Counted from the stretch's first letter, positions 1 through 8,597 are shown. The stretch: 64,000 bases of DNA from Serratia nevei (GCF_024160145.1 NZ_JAMYWQ010000012.1:1-64000), one strand, 5' to 3'. Translations and numbers: made by a program. Notes: generated by a model from the sequence alone, not told the origin.

Positions 1-76
1 CGGTCTGCCGTTGGCTGCCAAGCCCGGCAAGGTAATACCGGACGGCATTGAGTTTGTCTTGCAGTGAATACTTCAT
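1..76 (-). CDS. Transposase OrfA N-terminus, partial
   Basis: The visible 25 codons read MKYSLQDKLNAVRYYLAGLG and then SQRQT. This is the usual opening of the helix-turn-helix OrfA protein of IS3-family elements, which binds the inverted repeats and is fused to the OrfB integrase by frameshifting. A GGAGGTG ribosome site lies 7 bases before the ATG. The gene continues off the left edge. The family assignment rests on this short stretch plus the adjacent inverted repeat; the subgroup is inference. Confidence 0.7.
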   Translation of the reverse strand, partial: MKYSLQDKLNAVRYYLAGLGSQRQT

Positions 77-80
77 AAAG

Positions 81-123
81 CTGCACCTCCAAATGTCAGA
101 TGTGTCCAACATTTGGGGTGCAG
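81..123 (-). promoter_or_regulatory. Inverted repeat able to hide the transposase ribosome-binding site
   Basis: Arms at 81-96 and 109-123 are complementary along 15 bases with one bulged base, around a 12-base loop. The inner arm contains the GGAGGTG ribosome site of OrfA (84-90) and the outer arm is part of the terminal inverted repeat. RNA reading in from flanking DNA would fold this hairpin and mask the ribosome site, whereas RNA starting inside the element would lack the outer arm. That protective role is inference, by analogy with other insertion sequences. Confidence 0.6.
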
Positions 124-143
124 TTCACAAAGGCGCCCTGATT

Positions 144-815
144 TTAGGCGATGTTCAGATACTTGTGGGTCTGCATCGACAGCCGCCAGTTGCGCGCGAT
201 GCAGGTTTCGATGCACAGGCGGGTCGCCTCTTCTTTCTGGCTGATCGGCTGCAGCGCGATAATCCGTGCCTTGTCGTCCTGCAGCGTCGCCAGCAGCGCG
301 TCCAGCGCCTCGATGTCGCGCTCGCGCGCCACCGGATGCTTCACCTCGTCGGCGCGCCGCAGCGCCTGATCCAGCACCTTCATGCCGCCACGCATATTCA
401 CCTTCGGCGAAACCGTCACCCAGGTGTTGGCGGAACAGCGCACCTCGTGGGTACCGCTGGTCTCAATCTGGCAGCCGTAGCCATGCTGTTCGAACAGCTC
501 GGTCAGCGGCGTCAGATCGTAGATGCAGGGTTCGCCGCCGGTGATCACCACATGGCGCGCGGTGTAGCCTTGTTGACGCATCACCGCCAACAGCTGCTCG
601 GCGCCGGCGTTGCCCCAGGCGTCGCTTTCCTCTGTTTTGACCAGGATCCGTTGCAGGTCGACTTCCCGATTGGCTTCCTTTTCCCAGGTATGTTTGGTAT
701 CGCACCAACTGCACCCTACCGGGCAGCCCTGCAGGCGGATAAAAACGGCCGGCACGCCGGTGAAAAAACCTTCGCCCTGCAAGGTTTGGAACATCTCATT
801 GATCGGGTACTGCAT
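144..815 (-). CDS. queE: 7-carboxy-7-deazaguanine synthase
   Basis: Radical S-adenosylmethionine enzyme that contracts 6-carboxytetrahydropterin to 7-carboxy-7-deazaguanine, the ring-forming step of queuosine (tRNA) biosynthesis. The cluster-binding cysteines are C31, C35 and C38 in QGCPVGCSWCD, the CX3CX2C pattern expected for this family. A glycine-rich SAM-binding stretch (VVITGGEPC) follows near residue 90. Length (223 aa) equals the E. coli protein. It is transcribed away from the MFS/hut genes. An insertion sequence sits directly behind its stop codon, so any former downstream terminator may be lost. Confidence 0.95.
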   Translation of the reverse strand: MQYPINEMFQTLQGEGFFTGVPAVFIRLQGCPVGCSWCDTKHTWEKEANREVDLQRILVKTEESDAWGNAGAEQLLAVMRQQGYTARHVVITGGEPCIYDLTPLTELFEQHGYGCQIETSGTHEVRCSANTWVTVSPKVNMRGGMKVLDQALRRADEVKHPVARERDIEALDALLATLQDDKARIIALQPISQKEEATRLCIETCIARNWRLSMQTHKYLNIA

Positions 816-947
816 CGGTTTCTCAATCTGGAAAAGTAAAAAGCGATTATCGCAGATTCCGGCCCGGCGACCAAACGGCCAACATTGTATTAAATTTTAT
901 TCTCCGCGCCGCCGTCAGCATATCTCACCGCCAATGGCGTTCATTTA

Positions 948-1021
948 ATTTGTTAACCGGTCTTCGACACTTCATCGGCGGTGCAATCTGCCCCACAGAA
1001 AACAACACACAGTTAACAAAT
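948..1021. repeat. Pair of inverted GTTAAC-centred sites in the queE-MFS intergenic region
   Basis: The 327 bases between the queE start (815) and the MFS start (1143) hold two 10-bp elements, ATTTGTTAAC at 948-957 and its exact complement GTTAACAAAT at 1012-1021. Their GTTAAC centres are 60 bp apart. They lie upstream of the MFS promoter and in the upstream control region of divergent queE. Such spacing would suit a dimeric or looping regulator, but no regulator is identified. The remaining sequence is AT-rich and I see no other gene in it. Confidence 0.5.
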
Positions 1022-1034
1022 AAGATAATTATAT

Positions 1035-1071
1035 TTGACATAAAGCGCCGACGCGCAGATGTATATACAAG
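1035..1071 (+). promoter_or_regulatory. Promoter of the MFS transporter with HutC-type operator
   Basis: A perfect -35 hexamer TTGACA lies at 1035-1040. A possible -10, TGTATA at 1060-1065, is 19 bp downstream, a long spacing. Overlapping it is TGTATATACA (1060-1069), a full match to the TGTA-N2-TACA core bound by the histidine-utilisation repressor HutC. The 14-mer at 1058-1071 matches CTTGTATATACAAG at 12 of 14 positions. The operator match is seen in the sequence; control by HutC is inference. Confidence 0.6.
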
Positions 1072-1142
1072 CAAACACAAGCCGAGCGCCAGTTTCGGCC
1101 ACGTTCCATCCATCACGACTACATCTGCGTTTAGAGGGTGCC

Positions 1143-2483
1143 ATGACTCATTCCACCAGCGAGTTGAACATTCAGCAGGCCATCGACGACAGCAAGTTTT
1201 CGCTGTTTCACTGGACCCTGATCATTCTCGGATTCCTGATCCTCGCCATCGACGGCTTCGATACCGCCGCCATGGGCTATATTGCGCCGTCGGTCGCCAA
1301 AGACTGGGGCATCGTCAAACAGGATCTGGGGCCGGTGCTGAGCGCCGCGCTGCTGGGGCTGTCGCTCGGCGCGCTGATCGCCGGGCCGATCTCCGATCGC
1401 ATCGGCCGCAAGCGCGTACTGGTGTTTTCCTGCCTGTTCTTCGGCCTGTCGAGCCTGGCCACCGCCTACGCCGGTTCGCTCAATAGCCTGACGCTGTGGC
1501 GTTTCCTCACCGGCCTCGGGCTGGGGGCGGCGATGCCCAACGCCATCACGCTGATCTCCGAATACGCGCCGCAGCGCTGCCGTTCGCTGGCGATCAACAC
1601 CATGTACTGCGGCTTTCCGCTGGGCGCGGCCGGCGGCGGCGCCATTTCATCGTGGCTGATCCCGAGCTACGGCTGGCACAGCGTGCTGCTGCTGGGCGCC
1701 ATTGCGCCGCTGGCGTTGACGGTCTTGCTGATCCTGCTGCTGCCGGAATCGGTCAAATATATGGTTAATCGCGGCCAGGATGCGGCGAAGATCAAGCGTA
1801 TCGCACAGCGCTTCGTCAGCCAAAGCCTCGACGACGTGACGCGTTTTTACCTGTACGAAGAGAAGCTGACACAGGCCAAGACCAGCGTCGGCCTGCTGTT
1901 CAGCCGCCCTTACCTGCTCGGCACGCTGATGCTGTGGCTGACCTACTTCATGGGGCTGGTGATCTACTACGTGCTGCTGAGCTGGATGCCAATCCTGATG
2001 CAGGGGCTGGGCTATCAGCTGGAACAGTCGGCGATGCTCACCTCGCTGTTCACCTTCGGCGGCACGCTCGGCATCCTGGTGGCCGGCTGGCTGATGGATC
2101 GCTGGAATGCGCACAAGGTGGTCTCGAGCGGCTTTGTCGTCACCGCCCTGCTGATCGTGGCGATGGCGACCGAAGACAAGCAGATCGTGTTGCTGGGCGC
2201 CTTCATCTTCCTGATGGGCGTCACCATGAACGGCGCGCAGTCCGGGCTGCAAACGCTGGCGGCCACCTTCTACCCCACCCACAGCCGCGCCACCGGCATC
2301 GCCTGGATGCAGGGCATCGGCCGCTTCGGCGGCGTCGCCGGCACCATGATGGGCGCTCAGTTGCTGGCGATGCAGTGGGAAGTGCAAAGCATCCTGATGT
2401 TCCTGTGCGTACCGGCGCTGATCGCCGCCGTCGCCACGGTGTGCAAGATGAGCCGCAAGCCGACGCTGCAACCGGCGGCCTGA
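1143..2483 (+). CDS. MFS transporter, aromatic acid:H+ symporter (AAHS) type
   Basis: A 446-residue, 12-helix major facilitator protein. The N-terminal signature DGFDTAAMGYIAPS (near residue 37) and the loop-2 motif GPISDRIGRKR (near 81) mark the aromatic acid/H+ symporter branch, to which PcaK (4-hydroxybenzoate) belongs. The start at 1143 gives the length usual for PcaK. An in-frame start at 1059 would put the operator inside the coding region. The next gene is hutU and both share a HutC-type operator, so the substrate may be urocanate or a related imidazole acid rather than a benzoate; that is inference. Confidence 0.85.
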   Translation: MTHSTSELNIQQAIDDSKFSLFHWTLIILGFLILAIDGFDTAAMGYIAPSVAKDWGIVKQDLGPVLSAALLGLSLGALIAGPISDRIGRKRVLVFSCLFFGLSSLATAYAGSLNSLTLWRFLTGLGLGAAMPNAITLISEYAPQRCRSLAINTMYCGFPLGAAGGGAISSWLIPSYGWHSVLLLGAIAPLALTVLLILLLPESVKYMVNRGQDAAKIKRIAQRFVSQSLDDVTRFYLYEEKLTQAKTSVGLLFSRPYLLGTLMLWLTYFMGLVIYYVLLSWMPILMQGLGYQLEQSAMLTSLFTFGGTLGILVAGWLMDRWNAHKVVSSGFVVTALLIVAMATEDKQIVLLGAFIFLMGVTMNGAQSGLQTLAATFYPTHSRATGIAWMQGIGRFGGVAGTMMGAQLLAMQWEVQSILMFLCVPALIAAVATVCKMSRKPTLQPAA

Positions 2484-2491
2484 GCCGCAAA

Positions 2492-2509
2492 AGCCCGCTC
2501 CGGCGGGCT
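2492..2509 (+). terminator. Hairpin after the MFS gene, possible terminator
   Basis: Perfect 7-bp stem AGCCCGC/GCGGGCT with a 4-base loop, 8 bp after the MFS stop codon. The following bases are not a clean T run, so termination may be weak and some read-through toward hutU is possible. Confidence 0.45.
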
Positions 2510-2588
2510 GGTTCCCTGTGGCGATAGGGTTTATTTATCCCCTGGTCGCAACTGTAATCAGTCTGTAAAAATATTGTGACTAGCCGCC

Positions 2589-2618
2589 CAAAAATGAGTC
2601 AATTTTAATTCATTTTTG
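2589..2618. repeat. AT-rich inverted repeat upstream of hutU
   Basis: CAAAAATGA (2589-2597) and TCATTTTTG (2610-2618) are perfect 9-bp inverted arms around a 12-base spacer. It lies within the 374-base gap between the MFS and hutU genes. It could be an activator site for the hutU promoter or contribute to termination of the MFS transcript. The spacing does not match a CRP site. No function is assigned. Confidence 0.45.
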
Positions 2619-2675
2619 CCGAACAGCTCACTTTTCTCCGGCGTCTCTCGCATGAAACCGGCGATAAAAAAACGC

Positions 2676-2690
2676 ATATCAATCTGATAT
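2676..2690. promoter_or_regulatory. NAC-like palindrome upstream of hutU
   Basis: ATATCAATCTGATAT is a perfect palindrome with 6-bp arms and a 3-base centre, and it contains ATA-N9-TAT, the core of sites bound by the LysR-type nitrogen regulator NAC. NAC activation of hut is established in Klebsiella. The centre is about 95 bp before the predicted transcription start, further than the usual NAC position, and the conserved G of the NAC consensus is an A. Treat as a candidate only. Confidence 0.35.
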
Positions 2691-2742
2691 AAAAAGAAAA
2701 TAACTTTTTCTTATGCCACTTTTCGGCGGCAACTGGTCAGTG

Positions 2743-2771
2743 TTGCATATGCTTGTACATACAAGTATATG
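2743..2771 (+). promoter_or_regulatory. hutU promoter with HutC operator inside the spacer
   Basis: TTGCAT (-35, 2743-2748) and TATATG (-10, 2766-2771) are 17 bp apart. The spacer contains CTTGTACATACAAG (2752-2765), which has the HutC core TGTA-N2-TACA, and flanking bases extend the near-palindrome to 2747-2770. A repressor bound here would block RNA polymerase directly, consistent with urocanate-relieved repression. The rest of the 374-base upstream gap (2484-2857) holds the hairpin and two inverted repeats listed separately, and no gene. Confidence 0.7.
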
Positions 2772-2857
2772 TTAATAAACCCTACGCATGGTTATGCCGT
2801 GGTACTCATCCCCACCGCGGCATGGAATCTGCACCGATACTGTTTGAGGAAACTGCT

Positions 2858-4549
2858 GTGACTACAAATAACAAAGTTCGCAATGTCGATGTACGCGCGC
2901 CACGCGGCACACAATTAAACGCAAAAAGCTGGCTGACCGAAGCGCCGTTACGCATGCTGATGAACAACCTCGATCCTGAAGTTGCGGAGAACCCACACGA
3001 GCTGGTGGTGTACGGCGGCATCGGCCGCGCCGCGCGCGACTGGGATTGCTACGACAAGATCGTCGAAACCCTGAAAACGCTGGAAGAGGACGAAACCCTG
3101 CTGGTGCAGTCCGGCAAGCCGGTCGGCGTCTTCAAAACCCACAGCAACGCCCCGCGCGTGCTGATCGCCAACTCCAACCTGGTGCCGCACTGGGCGACCT
3201 GGGAACACTTCAACGAACTGGACGCCAAAGGCCTGGCCATGTATGGCCAGATGACCGCCGGCAGCTGGATCTACATCGGCAGCCAGGGCATCGTCCAGGG
3301 CACCTATGAGACCTTCGTCGAAGCGGGCCGCCAGCATTACGACGGCAGCCTGCAGGGCCGCTGGGTACTGACCGCCGGCCTGGGCGGCATGGGCGGCGCG
3401 CAGCCGCTGGCCGCGACGCTGGCGGGCGCCTGCTCGCTGAACATCGAATGTCAGCAGAGCCGCATCGATTTCCGCCTGAAAACCCGCTACGTCGATGAGC
3501 AGGCCAACGATCTGGACGACGCGCTGGCCCGCATCAAAAAATACACCTCAGAAGGCAAAGCCATCTCCATCGCCCTGTGCGGCAACGCGGCGGAGATCCT
3601 GCCTGAGCTGGTGCGCCGCGGCGTGCGCCCGGACATGGTCACCGATCAGACCAGCGCCCACGATCCGCTGAACGGCTACCTGCCGAAGGGCTGGAGCTGG
3701 GAAGAGTATCGCCAGCGCGCGCAGACCGAGCCGGCTAAAGTGGTCGCCGCCGCCAAGCAGTCGATGGCCGATCACGTTAAAGCCATGCTGGCGTTCCAGC
3801 ACATGGGCGTGCCGACCTTCGACTACGGCAACAACATCCGCCAGATGGCGAAAGAAACCGGCGTCGACAACGCCTTTGACTTCCCGGGCTTCGTGCCGGC
3901 CTACATCCGTCCGCTGTTCTGCCGCGGTATCGGGCCGTTCCGCTGGGCGGCGCTGTCCGGCGATCCGCAGGATATCTACAAAACCGACGCCATGGTGAAA
4001 GAGCTGATCCCGGATGACGAGCACCTGCACCGCTGGCTGGACATGGCGCGCGAGCGCATCAGCTTCCAGGGCCTGCCGGCGCGCATCTGCTGGGTTGGCC
4101 TCGGCCAGCGCGCCAAGCTGGGCCTGGCGTTCAACGAGATGGTGCGCCGCGGCGAACTGTCCGCCCCGATCGTCATCGGCCGCGACCACCTGGATTCCGG
4201 CTCCGTGTCCAGCCCGAACCGTGAAACCGAAGCGATGAAAGACGGCTCCGACGCAGTTTCCGACTGGCCGCTGCTGAACGCCCTGTTGAACACCGCCAGC
4301 GGCGCCACCTGGGTTTCCCTGCACCACGGCGGCGGCGTCGGCATGGGCTTCTCCCAACACTCCGGTATGGTGATCGTCTGCGACGGCACCGATGAGGCCG
4401 CCGAGCGCATCGCCCGCGTCCTGCACAACGACCCGGCTACCGGGGTCATGCGTCACGCCGACGCCGGTTACGATATCGCTATCGACTGCGCCCGCGAGCA
4501 AGGCCTGAACCTGCCGATGGTTGCCGCCACCCAAGGAGAAAAAGCATGA
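2858..4549 (+). CDS. hutU: Urocanate hydratase (urocanase)
   Basis: Second enzyme of histidine degradation: it hydrates urocanate to 4-imidazolone-5-propionate using tightly bound NAD+. The protein is 563 aa from a GTG start preceded by GAGGA 8 bases upstream; longer in-frame starts would include promoter DNA. The NAD-binding glycine cluster AGLGGMGG lies at 173-180, and C411 in ARICWVGLG corresponds to the essential Cys410 of the Pseudomonas enzyme. The stop codon overlaps the hutH start (ATGA), so the two are translationally coupled. Confidence 0.97.
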   Translation: MTTNNKVRNVDVRAPRGTQLNAKSWLTEAPLRMLMNNLDPEVAENPHELVVYGGIGRAARDWDCYDKIVETLKTLEEDETLLVQSGKPVGVFKTHSNAPRVLIANSNLVPHWATWEHFNELDAKGLAMYGQMTAGSWIYIGSQGIVQGTYETFVEAGRQHYDGSLQGRWVLTAGLGGMGGAQPLAATLAGACSLNIECQQSRIDFRLKTRYVDEQANDLDDALARIKKYTSEGKAISIALCGNAAEILPELVRRGVRPDMVTDQTSAHDPLNGYLPKGWSWEEYRQRAQTEPAKVVAAAKQSMADHVKAMLAFQHMGVPTFDYGNNIRQMAKETGVDNAFDFPGFVPAYIRPLFCRGIGPFRWAALSGDPQDIYKTDAMVKELIPDDEHLHRWLDMARERISFQGLPARICWVGLGQRAKLGLAFNEMVRRGELSAPIVIGRDHLDSGSVSSPNRETEAMKDGSDAVSDWPLLNALLNTASGATWVSLHHGGGVGMGFSQHSGMVIVCDGTDEAAERIARVLHNDPATGVMRHADAGYDIAIDCAREQGLNLPMVAATQGEKA

Positions 4550-6081
4550 AAGCGCTGACTATTCGCCCAGGCAAACTGACGCTGACCCAGCTACGCGACG
4601 TCTACCAACATCCGGTGACGCTGACGCTGGACGACAACGCCTATGCCCCTATCCAGCAGAGCGTGGCCTGCGTAGAGCGCATCGTTGAAGAAAACCGCAC
4701 TACTTACGGCATCAACACCGGATTTGGCCTACTGGCTTCGACGCGCATCGCCCGCGACGATCTGGAAAACCTACAGCGTTCGATCGTGCTGTCACACGCC
4801 GCCGGCGTGGGCGAGCCGACCGACGACAATCTGGTGCGCCTGATCATGGTGCTGAAGATCAACAGCCTGTCGCGCGGCTTCTCCGGCATTCGTCTGGAAG
4901 TCATTCAGGCGCTGATCGCGCTGGTCAACGCCGAAGTTTATCCACATATTCCACTGAAAGGCTCGGTCGGCGCTTCCGGCGACCTGGCGCCGCTGGCGCA
5001 CATGAGCCTGGTGCTGCTGGGCGAAGGCCAGGCGCGCCATCAGGGCCAATGGTTGCCGGCGACCGAAGCGCTGGCGAAGGCCGGCCTGAAACCGCTGACG
5101 CTGGCGGCGAAAGAGGGCTTGGCGCTGCTGAACGGCACCCAGGTCTCCGCTGCCTTCGCACTGCGCGGCCTGTTCGATGCCGAAGACCTGTTCGCCGCCG
5201 CCACCGTGGCGGGCAGCCTGACGGTGGAAGCGGCGCTGGGCTCGCGCAGCCCGTTCGATGCGCGTATCCACGAGGTGCGCGGCCAGCGCGGCCAGATTGA
5301 CGCCGCCCTCGCCTATCGCCACCTGCTCAGCGCGCGCAGCGAAGTCTCCGACTCGCACCGCAACTGTGAAAAAGTGCAGGATCCTTACTCCCTGCGCTGC
5401 CAGCCACAGGTGATGGGCGCCTGCCTGACGCAGATCCGCCAGGCCGCCGAGGTGCTGGAAATTGAAGCCAACGCCGTCTCCGATAACCCGCTGGTGTTCG
5501 CCGAACAGGGCGACGTGCTGTCCGGCGGCAACTTCCACGCCGAACCGGTGGCGATGGCCGCCGATAACCTGGCGCTGGCGTTTGCCGAAATCGGTTCGCT
5601 GTCCGAACGCCGCATCTCGCTGATGATGGACAAGCACATGTCGCAGCTGCCACCGTTCCTGGTGGAAAACGGCGGCGTGAACTCCGGCTTCATGATCGCC
5701 CAGGTCACCGCCGCGGCGCTGGCCAGCGAAAACAAGGCGCTGGCGCACCCGTCGAGCGTCGACAGCATTCCGACCTCCGCCAACCAGGAAGACCACGTTT
5801 CCATGGCGCCGGCCGCCGGCCGTCGTCTGTGGAGCATGGCGGACAACGTGCGCGGCATTCTGGCGGTCGAATGGCTGGCCGCCTGCCAGGGCCTGGATTT
5901 CCGCACCGGCCTGAAGACCTCGGATGGTCTGGAGCAGGCGCGCCGTCTGCTGCGCGAGCATGTCAGTTTCTACGACAAGGATCGTTTCTTCGCCCCCGAC
6001 ATTGAAGCCGCCAGCCAACTCTTGGCGGCCGGTCACCTGACATCGCTGCTGCCTGCGGCGCTGCTGCCTAGCCAGGCATAA
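4546..6081 (+). CDS. hutH: Histidine ammonia-lyase
   Basis: Deaminates L-histidine to urocanate, the first step of the pathway. The protein is 511 aa. The autocatalytic MIO cofactor triad A143-S144-G145 is intact in [16 protein letters not shown]. Other active-site markers are present: Y54 in TYGINTGFG, the asparagine of LLNGTQ, the tyrosine of [12 protein letters not shown], the phenylalanine of GGNFHAEP and the glutamate of ANQEDHVS. It overlaps hutU by 4 bases. This is the catalytic copy, in contrast to the homologue at 10381. Confidence 0.97.
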   Translation: MKALTIRPGKLTLTQLRDVYQHPVTLTLDDNAYAPIQQSVACVERIVEENRTTYGINTGFGLLASTRIARDDLENLQRSIVLSHAAGVGEPTDDNLVRLIMVLKINSLSRGFSGIRLEVIQALIALVNAEVYPHIPLKGSVGASGDLAPLAHMSLVLLGEGQARHQGQWLPATEALAKAGLKPLTLAAKEGLALLNGTQVSAAFALRGLFDAEDLFAAATVAGSLTVEAALGSRSPFDARIHEVRGQRGQIDAALAYRHLLSARSEVSDSHRNCEKVQDPYSLRCQPQVMGACLTQIRQAAEVLEIEANAVSDNPLVFAEQGDVLSGGNFHAEPVAMAADNLALAFAEIGSLSERRISLMMDKHMSQLPPFLVENGGVNSGFMIAQVTAAALASENKALAHPSSVDSIPTSANQEDHVSMAPAAGRRLWSMADNVRGILAVEWLAACQGLDFRTGLKTSDGLEQARRLLREHVSFYDKDRFFAPDIEAASQLLAAGHLTSLLPAALLPSQA

Positions 6082-6183
6082 TCATCACACACTGAATCAC
6101 GCAGTTTGTTCTGCCCCGCCGGGTGCGTTCCACCCGGCGCGGGCAGCGCGTGCCTGTTCGGCAAACACTTAACGGGAAGCAAC

Positions 6184-7578
6184 ATGCGTAACGAAACGAC
6201 ACAACTCAGACGCGGACTAAACGCGCGGCATATCCGTTTCATGGCTCTCGGCTCGGCGATCGGTACCGGCCTGTTCTACGGCTCCGCCGGCGCCATCCAG
6301 CTGGCCGGCCCGGCCGTGCTGCTGGCCTACCTGGTGGGCGGCGCGGCGGTATTCATGGTGATGCGCGCGCTGGGTGAAATGGCGGTGCACCAGCCGGTTT
6401 CCGGCTCGTTCGGCCACTACGCCAGCCACTATCTCGGCCCGTTGGCCGGGTTCCTCACCGGTTGGACCTACACCTTCGAAATGGTGATCGTCGCCCTGGC
6501 GGACGTCACCGCCTTCGGCATTTATATGGGGCTGTGGTTCCCGGAGGTCGCCCAGTGGGTTTGGGTGCTCAGCATCATTCTGTTTATCGGCGCGCTCAAC
6601 CTGTGCAGCGTCAAGGTATTCGGCGAGCTGGAGTTCTGGCTGTCGCTGGTCAAGGTCGCCGCCATCGTGGCGATGATCGTCGGCGGCGCGGCGGTGATGC
6701 TGTTCGGCTTCGGCCAAACCCAGCACGCCACCGGTATCAGCAACCTGTGGCAGCACGGCGGCTTTATGCCTAACGGCATCGGCGGCGTGGTCGCGTCATT
6801 GGCGGTGGTGATGTTTGCCTTCGGCGGCATCGAGATCATCGGCATTACCGCCAGCGAGGCGAAAGACCCCGCCAAAGTGCTGCCGAAGGCGATCAACGCC
6901 GTGCCGGTGCGCATCCTGCTGTTTTACGTGCTGACGCTGACGGTGCTGATGGCGATCTACCCGTGGAACAGCATCGGCCAGAACGGCAGCCCGTTCGTTG
7001 AGATCTTCAGCAACCTCGGCATCAGCTCCGCCGCCAACGTGCTAAACGTGGTGGTGATCACCGCCGCCATCTCGGCCATTAACAGCGACATCTTCGGTGC
7101 CGGCCGCATGATGTACGGCATGGCGCAGGACGGCCAGGCGCCGCGCAGCTTCACCAAACTGACCGCCAGCGGCGTGCCGTGGATGACGGTGCTGGTGATG
7201 TCGATCGCCCTGCTGTTGGCGGTGGTGCTCAACTACCTGATCCCGGAGAAGGTCTTCATGATCATCGCCTCGATCGCCACCTTCGCCACCGTCTGGGTGT
7301 GGCTGATGATCCTGCTGTCGCAGATCGTCATGCGCCGCACGCTGTCGCCGGAGGAAACCCGTCAGCTGAGCTTCCCGGTGCCGTGGTGGCCGGTGGCGCC
7401 GGCATTGGCGACCGCCTTTATGGCATTTGTCATCGGCCTGCTCGGCTACTTCGAAGAGAGCCGCATCGCCCTGTACGTCGGGCTGGTGTGGATCGCTTTA
7501 CTCACCGTGGCTTACTGGCTGTGGGTGCGCAAGAAAGGCGGGGGTTCACCCGTCGCAACCACGCAGCAAAGCTACTAA
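6184..7578 (+). CDS. hutT: Amino-acid permease, probable histidine permease HutT
   Basis: A 464-residue, 12-helix permease of the APC superfamily, AroP/ProY type. The first helix carries [16 protein letters not shown], the substrate-site signature of this family. The ATG at 6184 follows GGGAAG and gives the usual length. It is the third gene of the hutUHT unit, 102 bp after hutH, and ends at a good hairpin terminator. Position next to hutUH suggests histidine (or urocanate) as the cargo. The family is certain, the substrate is inferred from context. Confidence 0.85.
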   Translation: MRNETTQLRRGLNARHIRFMALGSAIGTGLFYGSAGAIQLAGPAVLLAYLVGGAAVFMVMRALGEMAVHQPVSGSFGHYASHYLGPLAGFLTGWTYTFEMVIVALADVTAFGIYMGLWFPEVAQWVWVLSIILFIGALNLCSVKVFGELEFWLSLVKVAAIVAMIVGGAAVMLFGFGQTQHATGISNLWQHGGFMPNGIGGVVASLAVVMFAFGGIEIIGITASEAKDPAKVLPKAINAVPVRILLFYVLTLTVLMAIYPWNSIGQNGSPFVEIFSNLGISSAANVLNVVVITAAISAINSDIFGAGRMMYGMAQDGQAPRSFTKLTASGVPWMTVLVMSIALLLAVVLNYLIPEKVFMIIASIATFATVWVWLMILLSQIVMRRTLSPEETRQLSFPVPWWPVAPALATAFMAFVIGLLGYFEESRIALYVGLVWIALLTVAYWLWVRKKGGGSPVATTQQSY

Positions 7579-7585
7579 AACCCAT

Positions 7586-7609
7586 AAGCCCGCCGTTCCC
7601 GGGCTTTTT
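7586..7609 (+). terminator. Rho-independent terminator between hutT and hutX
   Basis: AAGCCCG (7586-7592) pairs with CGGGCTT (7600-7606) around a 7-base loop, followed by a T run. It lies within the 53-bp gap between hutT and hutX, so it should lower expression of the hutXWV section relative to hutUHT. Confidence 0.75.
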
Positions 7610-7631
7610 ATCATTAAAGCGGAGTATCACC

Positions 7632-8597
7632 ATGCAAACACGACACAAACTCTGGCTTCCATTAATCGCACTCGGGCTGATGACAGGCAGCCTTTCGGCA
7701 CGCGCCGCCGGCTGGTGCGAGTCCGGCAAACCGGTCAAATTCGCAGGACTGAATTGGGAGAGCGGAATGCTGTTGACCGATGTCATGCAATACGTGCTGC
7801 AAAAAGGCTACGACTGTAAAACCGATGTGCTGCCGGGCAATTCCATCACCATGGAACAAGCGGTCGGCACCAACGACATTCAGGTGTTTGCCGAAGAGTG
7901 GATTGGCCGCAGCGAAGTGTGGAACAAAGCCGAGAAAGCCGGCAAAGCGGTCAGCGTCGGTGCCCCCATCGTCGGTGCCGAAGAAGGTTGGTATGTACCG
8001 CGCTACGTGATTGAAGGCGATGCCAGACGTAAGCTGAAACCACTGGCACCGGATCTGAAAAGCATCCCTGACCTGGCTAAATACGCCCAGGTGTTTCGCG
8101 ATCAGGAAGAGCCGGGAAAAGGCCGCTTTTACAACTGCCCGGCCGGTTGGACTTGCGAATTGGATAACACCGCCATCCTGAAGAAATTCAACCTGGACGA
8201 TAAGTTTACCAACTTCCGTCCCGGCACCGGTCCGGCCTTGGATACCGCCATCCTCTCCAGCTACCGCCGCGGCGAACCGATCCTGTTCTACTACTGGTCA
8301 CCAACCCCGATCATGGGCCAGCTCGATCTGGTGAAACTGGAAGAACCGGGCGTGGACAAGAATATCCACATCAAGGTCGGCCTCTCCAGCGTGTTTAACC
8401 AGCAGGCGCCGGAACTGGTGCAGGTATTGGAAAAAGTGAACCTGCCGCTCGATCTGGTGAACCAGAACCTGGCACGCATGAGCAAAGAACGCATCAGCTC
8501 GCAGAAGCTGGCGCTGGAGTTCTTCAAGCAGCACCCTGATATCTGGCAACAATGGGTGAGCGAGGACGCGGCGAAAAAAATTCAGGCTTCGTTGTAA
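7632..8597 (+). CDS. hutX: ABC transporter substrate-binding protein, HutX (OpuAC/ProX family)
   Basis: A 321-residue periplasmic binding protein. A signal peptide runs to about residue 25 (basic start MQTRHK, hydrophobic core, cleavage after RAA), and the mature part is of the glycine-betaine (OpuAC) class. With the next two genes it forms a complete three-part importer. This class of importer serves histidine uptake in Pseudomonas hut loci (hutXWV), and the hut context here supports the same role. Choline- or betaine-type ligands remain possible on sequence alone. Confidence 0.85.
   Translation: MQTRHKLWLPLIALGLMTGSLSARAAGWCESGKPVKFAGLNWESGMLLTDVMQYVLQKGYDCKTDVLPGNSITMEQAVGTNDIQVFAEEWIGRSEVWNKAEKAGKAVSVGAPIVGAEEGWYVPRYVIEGDARRKLKPLAPDLKSIPDLAKYAQVFRDQEEPGKGRFYNCPAGWTCELDNTAILKKFNLDDKFTNFRPGTGPALDTAILSSYRRGEPILFYYWSPTPIMGQLDLVKLEEPGVDKNIHIKVGLSSVFNQQAPELVQVLEKVNLPLDLVNQNLARMSKERISSQKLALEFFKQHPDIWQQWVSEDAAKKIQASL

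Larger units (their letters stand above)
1..127 (-). mobile_element. 5' end of an IS3-family (IS150-like) insertion sequence, truncated by the window edge
   Basis: Reading the minus strand, a terminal inverted repeat begins at 127 with TGAACTGCACCCC and continues to about 103. It is followed by a strong ribosome site and the start of a transposase OrfA at 76. A terminal 5'-TG and a following CCCCAAA..GTTGGACA core are typical of IS150-type ends. The element lies only 16 bp from the queE stop codon, so it inserted just behind that gene without breaking it. The rest of the element is outside the window, so its completeness and target duplication cannot be judged. Confidence 0.75.

Noticed and set aside
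1059-1142. Upstream in-frame extensions of the MFS gene and of hutU (2753-2857), both opening with the residues MYIQ
   Set aside because: The shared residues are just the translation of the HutC operator (TATATACAA / TACATACAA), so these extensions are promoter DNA; the downstream starts have ribosome sites and normal family lengths.
2742-2756. Sigma-54 promoter in front of hutU suggested by GGTCAGTGTTGC
   Set aside because: The GG and GC elements are 8 bp apart instead of the required 10, and a well spaced sigma-70 promoter overlaps the same DNA.
4938-4946. Perfect DnaA box TTATCCACA inside hutH
   Set aside because: It is a single copy, in frame with a conserved protein segment (VYPHI), with no neighbouring boxes or AT-rich unwinding region; chance or incidental.
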